In this document: positions 37,640 to 49,162 of the stretch, one piece after another | Position numbering within the stretch: position 1 is the first letter of the stretch | Layout of the letters: every line of letters begins with the position of its first letter | The notes under the pieces: generated by a model | Told to the model about the DNA's origin: nothing | Databases searched by the model: none | Seen by the model: only the letters and a program-made list of their open reading frames with translations | Position numbers and translations under genes: made by a program | From: Protopterus annectens | Taxonomy: Eukaryota; Chordata; Ceratodontiformes; Protopteridae | NCBI RefSeq assembly: GCF_019279795.1 | Contig: NC_056745.1 | Location: 1,487,146,351-1,487,210,350 of the forward strand | Direction: 5' to 3' | DNA: 64,000 bases

Positions 37640-38660
37640 AGCCATGGAAGGGAGTCTATACAAAAAGAATGTTAGGGGCTGCTGCTGCTTTAATTCATGT
37701 GTGTGTGCAACAGGGTGAGGTCTATGCTGCTGCTGCTGCTACCACACCACGGCCAAGAAGGAGAAGAGTTTTCAGAACCCAGATAACGTATCACAATCTG
37801 CATGATGTGGAAATTGTAGAGCACTACAGGGTGGATAGAGACACACTACAGAAACTTTGAAACCTCTGTTGTCCCCAACTCAGAGACAGGGCAAACTGAG
37901 GGGATCCCATCCTAGTGGAGACAAAGGTATGTGTAGAACTTTGAATTTTAGCTACAGGAACCTTTCAGAGACCAACAGGGGACATGCTGGGCTGTCACAG
38001 CACCCAGGATCCTCCATCAATTCCTGAATGCTATGTTACACCATGCCAGTGGCCACCTATATTTTCCCTGTACAACTGAGGACAGGGCCACAAATATCCA
38101 GGAGTTCTATCCTGTAGCACACTACCCTGAAGTACTGGCTGTCATAGATTTTACACATATAGAAATCAAGGCACCACCTGGGGGAACAGGGAATGGTTTA
38201 CTTAAATAGAAAGGGCTTTTACTCCATTAGCTGCCAAGTCATGCGTAATGCTAAAGGACTCATCTTGAATGTGTGTGCTGGCAAACTAGGCCATTATCAT
38301 GACTCACATATCAGACACAACTCTCAACTGTATTAGATGTTTACTATGGGAGGCATCCCACAGGTTCATTTACTGGTGGGTGTGCAGGTTATGCACTGGA
38401 ACCATGGCTAATGACGCCCATCAGAAATGCACACACACACCCACTGAAGAAAGCCATAATGAGGCACACACACAAACCAGCAATATCACTGAGCATTTAT
38501 TTGGGCTTCTGAAGTCACATTTCTGGTGCTTAGATAAAACTGTGGGAGCCCTGCAGTACAATCCATGTACATGTACTGAAGTCTTCACCAACTGTGCCAT
38601 GCTTCACAACATCATCCTGAGAAAACAGTTTCAACTTCTAAGAAGTGTTATGGATAAAAG
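37640..38660 (+). pseudogene. PIF/Harbinger transposase pseudogene
   Basis: The N-terminal part RPRRRRVFRTQITYHNLHD and VEIVEHYRVDRDTLQKL (37750-37857) is typical of Harbinger transposases. ATGTFQRPTGDMLG follows near 37960. The first catalytic Asp lies in AVIDFTHIEIKAPPG (about 38140-38185). CAGYALEPWLMTPIRN (about 38385) is the GDAGY-PWLMTP block with the second Asp replaced by Cys. NITEHLFGLLKSHFWCLDK (about 38480) carries the third acidic residue. The end reads NCAMLHNIILRKQ. At least four shifts or stops occur. In this family the protein cuts and moves DNA with a 3-bp target-site duplication. Confidence 0.82.
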
Positions 38661-38672
38661 TAGCATTTGCTA

Positions 38673-38850
<178 letters not shown>

Positions 38851-39604
38851 TCTTAGTGACATGTAAGCATATCCAGTACATAACTGAAAAATGCAATCAT
38901 ACATTATCTAGATCAGTAGTTTTTTGTGTAAATAAATCCAAAATAATAGTGAGCTTCTTCTGTGTAATCCATATTCATAAGTCTCCTCACCTTAAGGTTC
39001 CCTAGCTACATGGCTCCCTTTTTATAGTATAGATTCAGGTCTGTGAGCATGGTGAAGATGCAAATGAGTTGTGAACTCATGAGAATTGCTGAATCCCGAA
39101 TTCTTGGCTCTGTGTAGTAGATCTAAACATAGTACAAGTTCTCCATCACTGTTTGTTGCTAATGGATTGTAACTGTGAATAATTACTGGTAGGGAGAAGG
39201 AAAACACAACAGCAATTCAGACTGCCTTACCTCCAGTGGGCATGTCAGCCAGGTTAGAATTACAAAATGTAGAAGTAATTGTATCAAGGTTTGAAATTTA
39301 AGTAAGCAGCACACATTTCACAGTTTCTGTTTGGTAACATCCAACCTCATCTTTATTTCTTAGCAACTGTATATTATTGCCATTTTAAGGACAATGATAC
39401 AGAATGTCTTTAAGACTGCATGTCTCAGATTACTGGTCAGAAAATACAAGCATGAGCAGCAAACACAGAGAGATAAGACAGAGCTGAATATTTGCAAGCA
39501 ATAGTCATAAATGGTTGTGTGATCACTCAGTGCACTACATCTGAAATAATCCATATACAAACAACTCAGGACTGTACAACTGTCATAAGTTTTAATACCC
39601 TGGA
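38851..39604. other. unassigned DNA
   Basis: No recognised gene or repeat family. Confidence 0.45.
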
Positions 39605-40070
39605 TGACATTTATTTATTTTATTTATTTCACATTTTTTAACCAGGTTAGTCCAACAGAGTTTGGAAAAAAAAAAAAACATTTTCAGTGGAGACCCAAGG
39701 GGAAAAGCCCCAGCAAACATAAGTAAAACTAAAGTGACAATATACAAATATTAAATAACAATCACGATACAAAATAATTGTAAAAAAAGAAAAGGTTATT
39801 AACTATTTGCATTGCATTGTTAGTAAGTAACCCATTTTCAGTGAAGACCCAAGGGGAAAGAGCCCCAGCAAACATAAGCAAAGATAAACATACAGGACAA
39901 AAACTATTAAAAACATGACTGCAAATATGAAAATAATTATAAAGAGAAAAACAAAAGAAAAACAATATGAACATTAAAGGTTGCACTGACAGTAGTGGAC
40001 TAACATTTACTACATATGAAAGTAAAAACAAAAAGATAATCATTGTTCAAAAGAAGGACAATTTATAGAC
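39605..40070 (-). mobile_element. L2-type LINE 3' end with an internal duplication
   Basis: Starts with (ATTT)n-like sequence (39608-39630), TTAACCAGGTTAGTCCAACA and ATTTTCAGTGGAGACCCAAG. The block TTCAGTGAAGACCCAAGGGG and CCCCAGCAAACATAAGCAAA appears again at about 39837-39882, so the 3' UTR segment is present twice. Noncoding. Confidence 0.72.
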
Positions 40071-40760
40071 ATTGATAGGAAGTGGGGGGAAAGATAGTGT
40101 GGAGAATGGGAACATTACAGTTGTTTGTATGCACAATGATTTTCATTCTCTGCTGCAAAGCAGGATAACATAACCTTACTATGTTGTAAAGGTTCATTGG
40201 AATAAGAGTTCACATCCAGTCCTGTGTAAATATATTCATTAGTACCAACATAAACTTTGTAGTGTTGTTAGAGTCCTTTTCTTCTTTTCTCCTAATTTCC
40301 CCTTTTTTATATCCAGTATTTGCATGGTGCATGGCTTAATATTTGTTGGATGACCAATACATCAACTACACCCATGAATCGCTTGTTTGTGTTGCACATC
40401 TGCTAAACACATCAATCCACACAGCATATACTCTCTGTGCATCAGAGTTCATGTCCCACCTTTGCCTTTTAAGGATGACCTAATAAACATTGATCACAAT
40501 GCTAAAACAAGTTTAGCTTTGCTTATTTCATTTGTGTGATACTTAGTGCATAAAACTGGGTTACTGGCCCACACAGAAAGCAAGCAGAACAACTGCAGAC
40601 AGGGCCTAGACATTCTAAATGTTAAAACGGATGCACTGTTGTAGTTTTTGCTTTCCATTGCACACCTCAGCAATGTTGCTTGGTGGTTAGCAATGTTCCC
40701 CAATACCTGCAGAGAGGAAGCAGACAGTCAACAGTTTCAAAATGGATACATTCTATTAAT
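40071..40760. other. unassigned DNA
   Basis: No recognised gene, RNA or repeat. Confidence 0.45.
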
Positions 40761-40905
40761 TGGTGGGAGGGTGGCATAATGGTTAAGGTGTTTACCTTAG
40801 AGACACAAGGTGCAGGGATTGATTCTCACAGGGGGTAACTGGCTAGCCTTAAAAAATGGTCCAGGAGGGCAGTTAGCCTAGTAATAATCTATGAATTCTG
40901 TTGGG
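40761..40905 (+). mobile_element. tRNA-derived SINE with a CR1-like 3' tail
   Basis: GGTGGCATAATGGTTAAGGT (A-box region) and GGGATTGATTCTCAC (B-box-like) form a tRNA-like head. The 3' part reads GGCTAGCCTTAAAAAATGG and AGTTAGCCTAGTAATAATCT followed by ATGAATTCT. It parallels the CR1 terminus of copy B (AGCCTAGTAACCTCCTATGA at 29477). It thus looks like a SINE mobilised by the CR1 of this genome. Confidence 0.72.
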
Positions 40906-40976
40906 CACTCCGCAAACACAGTCAGCAGCATTGCACTGTGGTTAACACATCAAGTTAAGAATAAATAGGGAAATAT

Positions 40977-41240
40977 GCAATTGTTATTTAACTATTCCTG
41001 TGGCAGCAGGTGTAAATGTAGGGCTGTAATGCAGATGGTCCTATATTTTAATACAGGAAGTTCAACACATCTTTACTGTTGCTACAGTTCAGTTTATAGT
41101 AATGAGCAGGAAAATATCCAAGTGCTATTTCAATTTTCCTTTGGGCAACAGGTGTAAATGTAGGGCTACCATACACATGGTCCTGGGTTCTAATACAATA
41201 CATTTCAGACATCTTTACTGTTGTTCCTTTTCACTTTATA
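40977..41240 (+). repeat. inverted-repeat arm and ~142-bp tandem duplication at the left side of the Harbinger-like unit
   Basis: CTGTGGCAGCAGGTGTAAAT at 40998-41017 is repeated inverted at 47692-47712, with flanking similarity out to about 42 bases. GGTGTAAATG-TAGGGCT recurs at 41009 and 41151, giving a diverged duplication with a spacing of 142. Both duplicates end in CATCTTTACTGTTG. Confidence 0.7.
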
Positions 41241-42811
41241 TTAAATATCACTTATAACAATTTAAACATAATTATAAATAGCAATAACTATGCATAGCAG
41301 CAGAGCTCATATGAATTATATGTAAGAGGGATAAGACACGTACTGAGTTGGAAGGTTCACATGTATGACTGAGGGTATACTAACTGATATGTTTCTGTAA
41401 TCATCATTATGTTGTCTGTCCTTGGATAGCATTCAGACTTTAATAAGGCTCATACACACACATGAATATATAAAGCAGAACATTGTAAGGTAGTACACAT
41501 ATATGATTAACCCCTCATTCTGTCATGTGTATTTATATGTAAATAATGAGCATGTCTGAGAAGCACTTCTTCTGTGGCAAGGATGGAAAATCACTGTGTG
41601 GAAGAAAATGTTTTGTCCCTTATGCATAGGTTTGAATCCCACATTGTAAAAATAATTTTATCAGTGCGTAAAGCCAGACAAAAAATGTGTCAGGTCACAA
41701 CTTATACCTATCTGCAAAGTTAAATCACTTAACAGTTACAGCAGCAACCAACCTTCAAACTAATGCCAAATATCCTATTAACCTTCCCATTTATAAAACT
41801 GCTTTTCTGCCTGTTTGGCACTGTTGCTCTCCACTTAACATTGTGCAAACATGGTTGTCATCATTGCTCAAGTTTGTGCACTGTCAGTAAATGCAATAGC
41901 ACACATGGACAGGAAATAATTATCTGCTATTGCAGAGTTTTCTTATTAGATATGTCTAGTGTTAGAGGGGAAGTTGCCCAATTTAGGGTGCATAGGTGGG
42001 GTGTTGAGGAGTCCAGAATCTTTACTGGACTCCTGCTAAAGTGCCACAGCCAAAGGGTTTTGCAGGGGGACTATACCAGCTCCCAGTACAAGTCTGAGGT
42101 TTGGAATAGTCTGACCAAGGCACTATACAGTGTGACTGGCATTCCATGCACTGGAAAACAGTATAGTCACCACTTTAATGACCTAAAAAGGTGCAACAGG
42201 GATACACTCAATCAGTGGCTGAATTAGTTCAGAACTAGCAACATCCCACAACTGTAAGTATGCTAATGAAGAGAATTTATAATAGATAGGAAGCTAAATA
42301 GAGGCAAGACTAGTATGCATAATGCTCTTCTGTTCTCTTCTTTTCTTTCCCAGCTAATTCAGAAATCAATGTGAATAGGCAGGCCCATGCTGAGCATCTA
42401 GAGAGACTGAAGGAAGGACGTGGTATGTATACAGCACAAGGGACGTATTATTGTAGCTTTTAAATTTAAAATGCATTTTTCTTTTCTATACAGTAGTAAC
42501 AAATTGAGCATGCATATCCTAACTTTAAAAGCAAGTATGCATACATCAGTCTATAGCACAAGCCAAATTTAGGAGTCAAGCGTAAGACTGTAGTCAGACA
42601 TTGTGGGTTCAAATACCATGAGTAACAAGTATAAACTAGTTCAATCCTTCAATAATATTGCATAAATTAAATTCTACACAAGTGGCATAAATGCCCATCT
42701 CTTAACTTTAATCTGTATAACTGGGCCAAACATACATGAAATATCTGCACATTGCAAGGATTACTTTGAGCAATACATAATTATAGCTTGTAGTTGTTAG
42801 AAAGTATATTT

Positions 42812-43275
42812 AGGTTCATAGGTTCATACTAGGCTATCTGCCCTAGAGCATTTATAAGCCTAGCCAGAGTGTGTTTGGCTTTCACCACCCATTTTAAATT
42901 AATTTTGCTATGCCCTTTTTCGAGGTTAGTATACTGTGCTTCTGTCTAACAGTGACACAGAAGTGATACCCAGGGTAAACCTATGATCTCCCATTCACTC
43001 ATCAAGATTCCTCTTGAAGAGAGTCAATGAGGGACTCTGCCTAACCTGGACTGGGATTTTATTCTAGAGTGAAGGGAGCCTCTGGGTTATGAATCTGTCC
43101 CTCCAGCATGTCCTATTTATTTCAGTGCTGAGGTTCAAGTCTCTCGAGCGCGTAGCTCGATGGGATTTGGATTTTCTGAGGTGCAGCATGTCCATTAATT
43201 CCGGGTTGGACATGGCTTTACATCAGGCACAGATCACCTCTGAGCAGGCGGTATGCCACTGAGTAGAGCTGGAGT
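42812..43275 (-). mobile_element. CR1 3' fragment, copy F
   Basis: The 3' tail TAGGTTCATAGGTTCATACT is at 42813-42832. It then follows copy A collinearly to its position near 5210 (ATCTCCCATTCACTCATCAA; CTGTCCCTCCAGCATGTCCT). It lies in the second intron of the Myb-like gene, in reverse orientation to it. Confidence 0.82.
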
Positions 43276-44079
43276 TTCTATTTAAATGTAAAACTTGAGA
43301 TAAAATAGTTGTATAATTCTGATAATGCATTATATGTCACTCATGATTGTACTAATTATATATCTTTTTTTTTCTCTCACCCCAACCCTTATGTTTCCAT
43401 ATCATCCATCTTTAACAAATCACTAAATGTTTTACAACAGAGGGAGCTAGTTCAACCCCAGTGATTCAGCCTTCCCCCTCTCCACCAGCTCTGGCACTGA
43501 CGCCCAGCACATCTGGGACCCAACCTGGCAGTACTACCTCTGGTACCCCTGCACTACCTGCACCATCAGGTAGCACTACCCTGGCAGCTGGTGTTGTGGC
43601 ATCCTCTGGGAGCCCACCCTTGAGGTGGGATTTTATTACCCACCAGGAGATGTCAGTGTTGGTGCTTATTTTATTAACCATCAGGATATGCCAGTGTTGA
43701 TGCTTAGGGTCATGCACAGCACCATTGGTGCACACCCATGCTGGATGGAGTGGTTGCTCTTCCTCATGGTCTTAGGAGGAGGAGATATCAAGCACTCCAG
43801 GAGGCAGCAGAGTAAGGGGATAGTGATGACAGTCCTGCAGATGTGGAATAGATTTTCATTGTCCCCATGTTTGCCTGGCATGGCCTTATGTTGTCCCCTC
43901 CCTCACCCCAATCATGGTGTTTTCAACCTTTTGTGTCAATCACCATCCCTGTGTTTTGTCTTGCTTGTCCTGTTTGTTTGGATCTGCTTCCTCACCTCCC
44001 CTACTTACCTGACTCAGAAATACCTAGATCCCATACTCAACATTCCACTCTTACTGAAGTAAAAAAAAAAAAAAATAGA

Positions 44080-44180
44080 GCATTTCTCCCCGGGCCTCCA
44101 CTGAAAACAGGATCTGTGGAACCTAGTCAGACTTTCCCGGTCAACAAATGTTAAATAAATAAATAAATAAATAAATAAAG
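44080..44180 (+). mobile_element. short L2 3' end in the last Myb-like intron
   Basis: GAGCATTTCTCCCCGGGCC, CCACTGAAAACAGGATC and CCCGGTCAACAAATGTTAAA, followed by (TAAA)n to 44179, match the L2 tails elsewhere. Preceded by 15 A residues. Confidence 0.75.
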
Positions 44181-44571
44181 GCACTTGTCCCACAAAAGAA
44201 AAATATTGTCCCATACGTAGTTCCAGTTTGCACACGTGTCTACTTGACACACTTGATTTGGTCCAATTGGCTATACAACATGATTGCATTGTTGTCACCC
44301 CTCTTTGTGGAGGTGACAGTCCAAATTCAGCTAATATTATGTGCATATTTCATGTTACACTGTTGAAGAAATGGATAGGTATAGTTTTTACTGCCTACCC
44401 CCTGCTTGCCCTCCATTTCGCCACTTTCCTAGCTATTCCATGTTAACAGGTATAATCTGGTAAAAAATAGAATAAGACGTTACACACATAAGTAACCAAA
44501 AAAGCAATGTAGCCCTTCACCTTTTGGCCTCTACATTTGAGAGGAGTTTGGCATCATGCACCAATAAAAAT

Positions 44572-47119
44572 AAAAGGAATGGAGCCACAGCTTGAACTGC
44601 AAAACTTTACTGGTGCTTCCTGGTACCTCGGCCACTGCCTTCAAGGGAGTAATTATACACCATCTCACAGTGTAGTCTGCTTTATACCAAATTTACCCCA
44701 ATTAATCATCATTCTCTTTCGGCTTTTCCCGTTAGGGGTCGCCACAGCGGATCATCTCTTTCCATTTCTTCCTATCCTCTGCATCTTGCTCTGTCACACC
44801 AACCGCCTGCATGTCCTCTCTCACCACGTCCATAAACCTTATCTTAGGCCTTCCTCTATTCCTCTTACCTGGCAGCTCCATCCTTAGCATCTTTTTCCCA
44901 ATATACCCATCATCCCTCCTCAGCACATGTCCAAACCAACGCAATCTCGTCTCTCTTGCTTTGTCTCCAAACTGTCCAACATGAGCTGACCCTCTAATAT
45001 ACCGATTCCTAATCCTATCCATCCTAGTCACACCGATTGCAAATCTTAACATCTTTAACTCTGCCACATCCAGCTCTGACTCCTGCCTTTTGTCAATGCC
45101 ACTGTCTCCAACCCATATAACATAGCTGGTCTCACTACACTCTTGTAGACCTTCCTTTCACTCTTACGGATACCCGTCTGTCACAAATCACTCCTGACAC
45201 TCTTCTCCACCCATTCCACCCTGCCTGTACTCTCTTCTTCACTCTCTTCCACATTCACCATTACTCTGAACTGTTGATCCCAAGTACTTAAACTCGTCCA
45301 CCTTTACCAACTCTACTCCCTGCATCCTCACCATTCCTCTACCCTCCCTCTCATTTACACACATATATTCTGTCTTAGCCCTGCTGACCCTCATTCCTCT
45401 GCTCTCTAGAGCATATCTCCACCTCTCCAGAGTCTCCTCAACCTGATTCCTACTCTCACTACAGATCACAATGTCATCTGCAAACATCATAGTCCACGGG
45501 CCTCCTGTCTGATCTCATCTGTCAACCTGTCCATCACCACTGCAAATAAGAAAGGACTCAGAGCTGATCCTTGATGTAATCCCACCTCCACCTTAAACGG
45601 ATCTGTCACTCCCACTGCAGTCCTCACCACTGTCACACTACCCTGTACATATCCTGTACCACTCTTACGACTTCTCTGCCACTCCCGACTTCCTCATACA
45701 ATACCACAACTCTTCTCTAGGCACCCTGTCATATGCTTTCTCCAAGTCTACAAAGACGCAATGCAACTCCTTCTGACCTTCTCTGTATTTCTCCATCAAC
45801 ACTCTCAGAGCAAACATTGCATCTGTAGTGCTCTTTCCTGGCATGAAACCATACTGCTGATCACTAATCATCACCTCCTTCTTAACCTTGCTTCCACTAC
45901 TCTTTCCCATAACTTCAAGCTGTGACTAATCAGTTTTATCCCTCTGTAGTTACTGCAGCTCTGCACATCACCCTTATTCTTAAAGATAGGTACCAAAACA
46001 CTTTTCTCCACTCCTCAGGCATCCTCTGACTTTCCAAAATTTCATTAAACAATCTAGTTAGAAATTCCACTGCCATTTCTCCTAAGCACCTCCATGCTTC
46101 CATTGGTATGTCATCTGGGCCAACAGCCTTTCCATTCTTCATCCTCTTCATAGCTGCCCTTACTTCCTCCTTGCTAATCTGTTTCACTTCCTGATTCACT
46201 ATCCCCACATCATCCAACCTTCTCTCTCTCTCATTCTCTTCATTCATCAGCCTCTCAAAATACTCTTTCCATCTACTCAACACACTCTCCTCTCTTGTGA
46301 GTACCTTTCCCTCACTATCCTTTATCACCCTTACATGCTGCACATCTTTCCCAGCTCTGTCCCTCTGTCTAGCTAATCGGTACAGGTCCTTTTCTCCCTC
46401 TTTAGTGTCCAATCTCTCGTACAACTCTCCATATGCCCTATCCTTAGCTTTTGCCACCTCTCTCTTTGCCATGCGCCTCATCTCCTTATACTCATGTCTA
46501 CTTTCTTCATCTCTTTGACAATCCCACTTCTTCTTCGCCAGCCTCTTCCTCTGTATACTCTCCTGTACTTCCTCATTCCACCACCAGGTCTCCTTGTCCT
46601 CCTTCCTCTGTCCAGATGTCACACCAAGCACCTTTCTAGCAGTCACCCTTACTAGTTCTGCTGTAGTTACCCAGCTATTCGGTAACTCTCCAAAAATTTA
46701 CCCCAATTAATGCTTCATCTAATTGAAACATCACACACCCCATCATAAAGTGACAAACACAGATCAAATACATATAAAAGTATGAAATACATAACATTCA
46801 ACACACCATGCATATAACAATATGCATCATATTCTGCAAAATACTATCAAGCATTAATATTTACCTCTTGATTTAAACCATTTGGATATCGAGTTCCAAA
46901 ATTAATAATAAACTTGGTTTCCATTTGTAACAGTTTCTGTAAATAATCCTCTCCTTGATTACAAAGGGGTATGGCCAATACACAAAAGAAGAAGCTGGGG
47001 GGAAATTTGGTATAAAAGAGACTATGAGATGGTGCATAATTCTTCCCTTGCAGGCAGTGGCCAGGTACCAGGAAGCACCAGTAAAGTTTTGCAGTTCAAG
47101 CTGTGGCTCCATTTCAGTT
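44572..47119. repeat. inverted repeat (~125-bp arms) flanking the RTE insertion
   Basis: The left arm (about 44572-44699) reads AATGGAGCCACAGCTTGAAC, TGCAAAACTTTACTGGTGCT and TCCTGGTACC. The right arm (about 46988-47119) is its reverse complement with moderate divergence. After removing the RTE (44707-46693) and one copy of its target duplication, the arms enclose about 300 bases. This suggests a small foldback or MITE-like element of about 540 bp that later received the RTE. Confidence 0.75.
44707..46693 (-). mobile_element. RTE-clade LINE, copy 1, 5'-truncated, with an 18-bp target-site duplication
   Basis: AAATTTACCCCAATTAAT flanks it exactly at 44689-44706 and 46694-46711. The 3' end reads TTTTCCCGTTAGGGGTCGCC, a 3' terminus common to this fish and amphibian RTE group. 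Minus-strand coding remnants are the linker MKNGKAVGPDDIPMEAWRC (46646-45936), RT LHCVFVDLEKAYDRVPREE (45910-45665), MMFADDIVICSESRNQVEE (45490-45239), and C-terminal RETRLRWFGHVLRRDD (45067-44732). The FADD box is intact. The endonuclease is absent through truncation. Confidence 0.92.
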
Positions 47120-47500
47120 GTTTTTATGGTGTTATGCTCTTGTTTTGTTTGCTTTCTTCATGCAGGCGATGATACATTTCAGTTGTTTTTCTGGTGTTAT
47201 GCTCTTGTTTTGTTTGCTTTCTTCATGCAGGCGATGATACATTTCAGTTGTTTTTATGGTGTTATGCTCTTGTTTTGTTTGCTTTCTTCATGCAGGCGAT
47301 GATACATTTCAGTTGTTTTTCTGGTGTTATGCTCTTGTTTTGTTTGCTTTCTTCATGCAGGCGATGATACATTTCAATTGTTTTTATGGTGTTATGCTCT
47401 TGTTTTGTTTGCTTTCTTCATGCAGGCGATGATACATTTCAGTTGTTTTTATGGTGTTATGCTCTTGTTTTGTTTGCTTTCTTCATGCAGGCGATGATAA
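47111..47500 (+). repeat. 65-bp tandem repeat x6 carrying a splice acceptor
   Basis: Units of 65 bases contain ATTTCAGTTGTTTTTATGGT and TTTGCTTTCTTCATGCAGGC. Each holds a pyrimidine-rich tract ending in CAG; the AG dinucleotides end at 47165, 47230, 47295, 47360, 47425 and 47490. Units differ mainly at one A/C position. The last AG precedes the final exon of the Myb-like gene. Confidence 0.93.
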
Positions 47501-47558
47501 ACGTGTCTTGCCTGTTGAGCTTACCTTGGCTGAATGCTGCTTAAATGCACTGAGCTAA

Positions 47559-48304
47559 GGTAACACACACTCACACAGTGAATGTAGTATAAAAAAACTA
47601 TCCCATTATATTATCACTACTTGTTTAAAACTATTACATACACCTGGATTCAAACTTTTTGTCATCTGGGCTGAAAACAAATGTGTCATTGCATTTACAC
47701 CTGCTGCCACAGAGTCAGCTAAGGAGCAATTGTATTTCATACACTCAGTACTGAGAACTCACATAATTGTAGCAATGAGGCTCGCATTTGTTTGCCGTGT
47801 AAGTACACACAAACATGGAAAGCAGTAGTAATGTGTATCTTGCATGCACAGACACTTTGCCATCAACAGCACAACCCCTCTGCTTAGTGGTGCACTATGC
47901 AAAGTAAATAATAGCATGTATTACTTTTGTTTATTGTCCATGTAGTCTTCATGTCATGAAACCACACTTGCAAACACAAACAAAATGAAGGCACTATCCA
48001 AAAAATACATATTTACAATGCAGCCATTTGTTACCTCCCCCATGCACTACAATCTTGGTCTCTCAGTATTTGTTCACAAATATATCAAGTACGCTACAAA
48101 AATAAATAGCAAATGTCTTATATATCACGCACATCATTATAATGACAATACACATTCAGATTCCCCAATACTTCTAGTAATGTGGACAGCTGTTTGCATA
48201 GTGTTTAAAACCGGTCTCTTAAAGTATACCTGCACATTGGAAATACAACCACCAAATACTACACATTGCACACTCATCAAGCTGATAACATGCAAAACTT
48301 CTTG
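47559..48304. other. right flank of the Harbinger-like unit, including an inverted arm
   Basis: The arm at 47692-47734 is the inverted partner of 40977-41018. The remainder shows no gene. The 106-codon frame at 47985-48305 has no recognisable domain. Confidence 0.5.
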
Positions 48305-48770
48305 ACAGTTAGACATGGATAGCTATCCATTTTATGCAGGCCTCCCAACATCTTCTCTCCAACATCCACTGCTGATGTCATCCACTATACGCAGGCTTGT
48401 AAAAGTCGGGCATGTAGCTTGGCACTTGCGTGAAATCCTGAGTTCTCTAGTCTGTGTACTTAGTTATATATTGTTTCTAATCTCACAGCACTCAACTCAG
48501 AGGTGTGTGTGTCTACCTAATCAGAAGTGTGTAACCTGCAGTTACCACTCTAATACCATAGATAGCCAGTGTGTTGGCAGTTGCAGATGGCTACACATCC
48601 GTTTCATGCAGGCCTCCCAACATCTTCTCTCCAACATCCAATACTGATGTCATCCAGTATTAATTGTCCTGCAGCCTTGTAAAAGGCAGACTTATGCTGT
48701 GACACCTGTGTTAAATACAGAGTTTTCTAGTCTGTGTACTTAGATATGTAGGGGTTCTGTACTCACTGCA
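48305..48770. repeat. two-copy direct repeat, spacing ~272
   Basis: GCAGGCCTCCCAACATCTTC and TCTCCAACATCCA occur at about 48336 and 48608. Both are followed by CTGATGTCATCCA, GCTTGTAAAAG-like or CCTTGTAAAAG and TCTAGTCTGTGTACTTAG. A roughly 170-base segment is duplicated; identity unknown. Confidence 0.75.
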
Positions 48771-49162
48771 GCCATCTGGGGTATGTGGGTGCGTGTGTGT
48801 GTTTGTGCACTTGTTTAGCATTTTATACCCTCATGTGGGACACTGCTATTACCATTTTCCCCTCACCAGACTCTGCTGATGTCATCTGCTATAGCTGATT
48901 TGCGTATATGCAGTATTTCCACCAGGGGAGGGTCAGAGACTGGCCTGTAGACCAGGCACAAATCATCTCACCCTATATGATACAGATTACAGCGACAGGG
49001 ATTTCAGTCTATCCATACACATGATGGCATGGTTTGTAGGCCCTTTATTGTCTTTGTGAGAAACCCCTGTGGTCTCTTTACCTGCTGTAAGGTACATGCA
49101 AAAGGGTGCATTGTACTCTATTATTGTTCTGATAAGGGTTGAGTGCAGTGCTGTTATAACAT

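Larger units (their letters stand above)
41953..47558 (+). pseudogene. Harbinger-type Myb/SANT-like gene with introns, decayed
   Basis: Exon 1 (41953-42253) begins MSSVRGEVAQFRVHRWGVEE and continues with YKSEVWNSLTKALYSVTG and HFNDLKRCNRDTLNQWL. This is the Myb/SANT-like DNA-binding pattern of the second Harbinger protein, here ended by a stop at 42225. A GTAAGT donor lies at 42254. Exon 2 (42354-42422) follows TTTCTTTCCCAG, reads SEINVNRQAHAEHLERLKEG and ends at GTATGT. Exon 3 starts at 43441 after TTTTACAACAG with GASSTPVIQPSPSPPALA; its phase matches exon 2. The last exon (47491-47558) reads DDKRVLPVELTLAECCLNAL and ends in TAA. Exon 1 to exon 2 phase does not join cleanly. Intron insertions are listed separately. 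Confidence 0.65.

Noticed and set aside
40761..42650. Several B-box-like stretches that could mark tRNA genes (40815, 41185, 41625, 42610)
   Set aside because: No cloverleaf with matching acceptor stem was seen. One is a SINE head; the others are probably SINE remnants or chance.
46955..47302. 115-codon frame with repeated hydrophobic stretches, looking like membrane segments
   Set aside because: It is produced by the 65-bp minisatellite read in changing frames.
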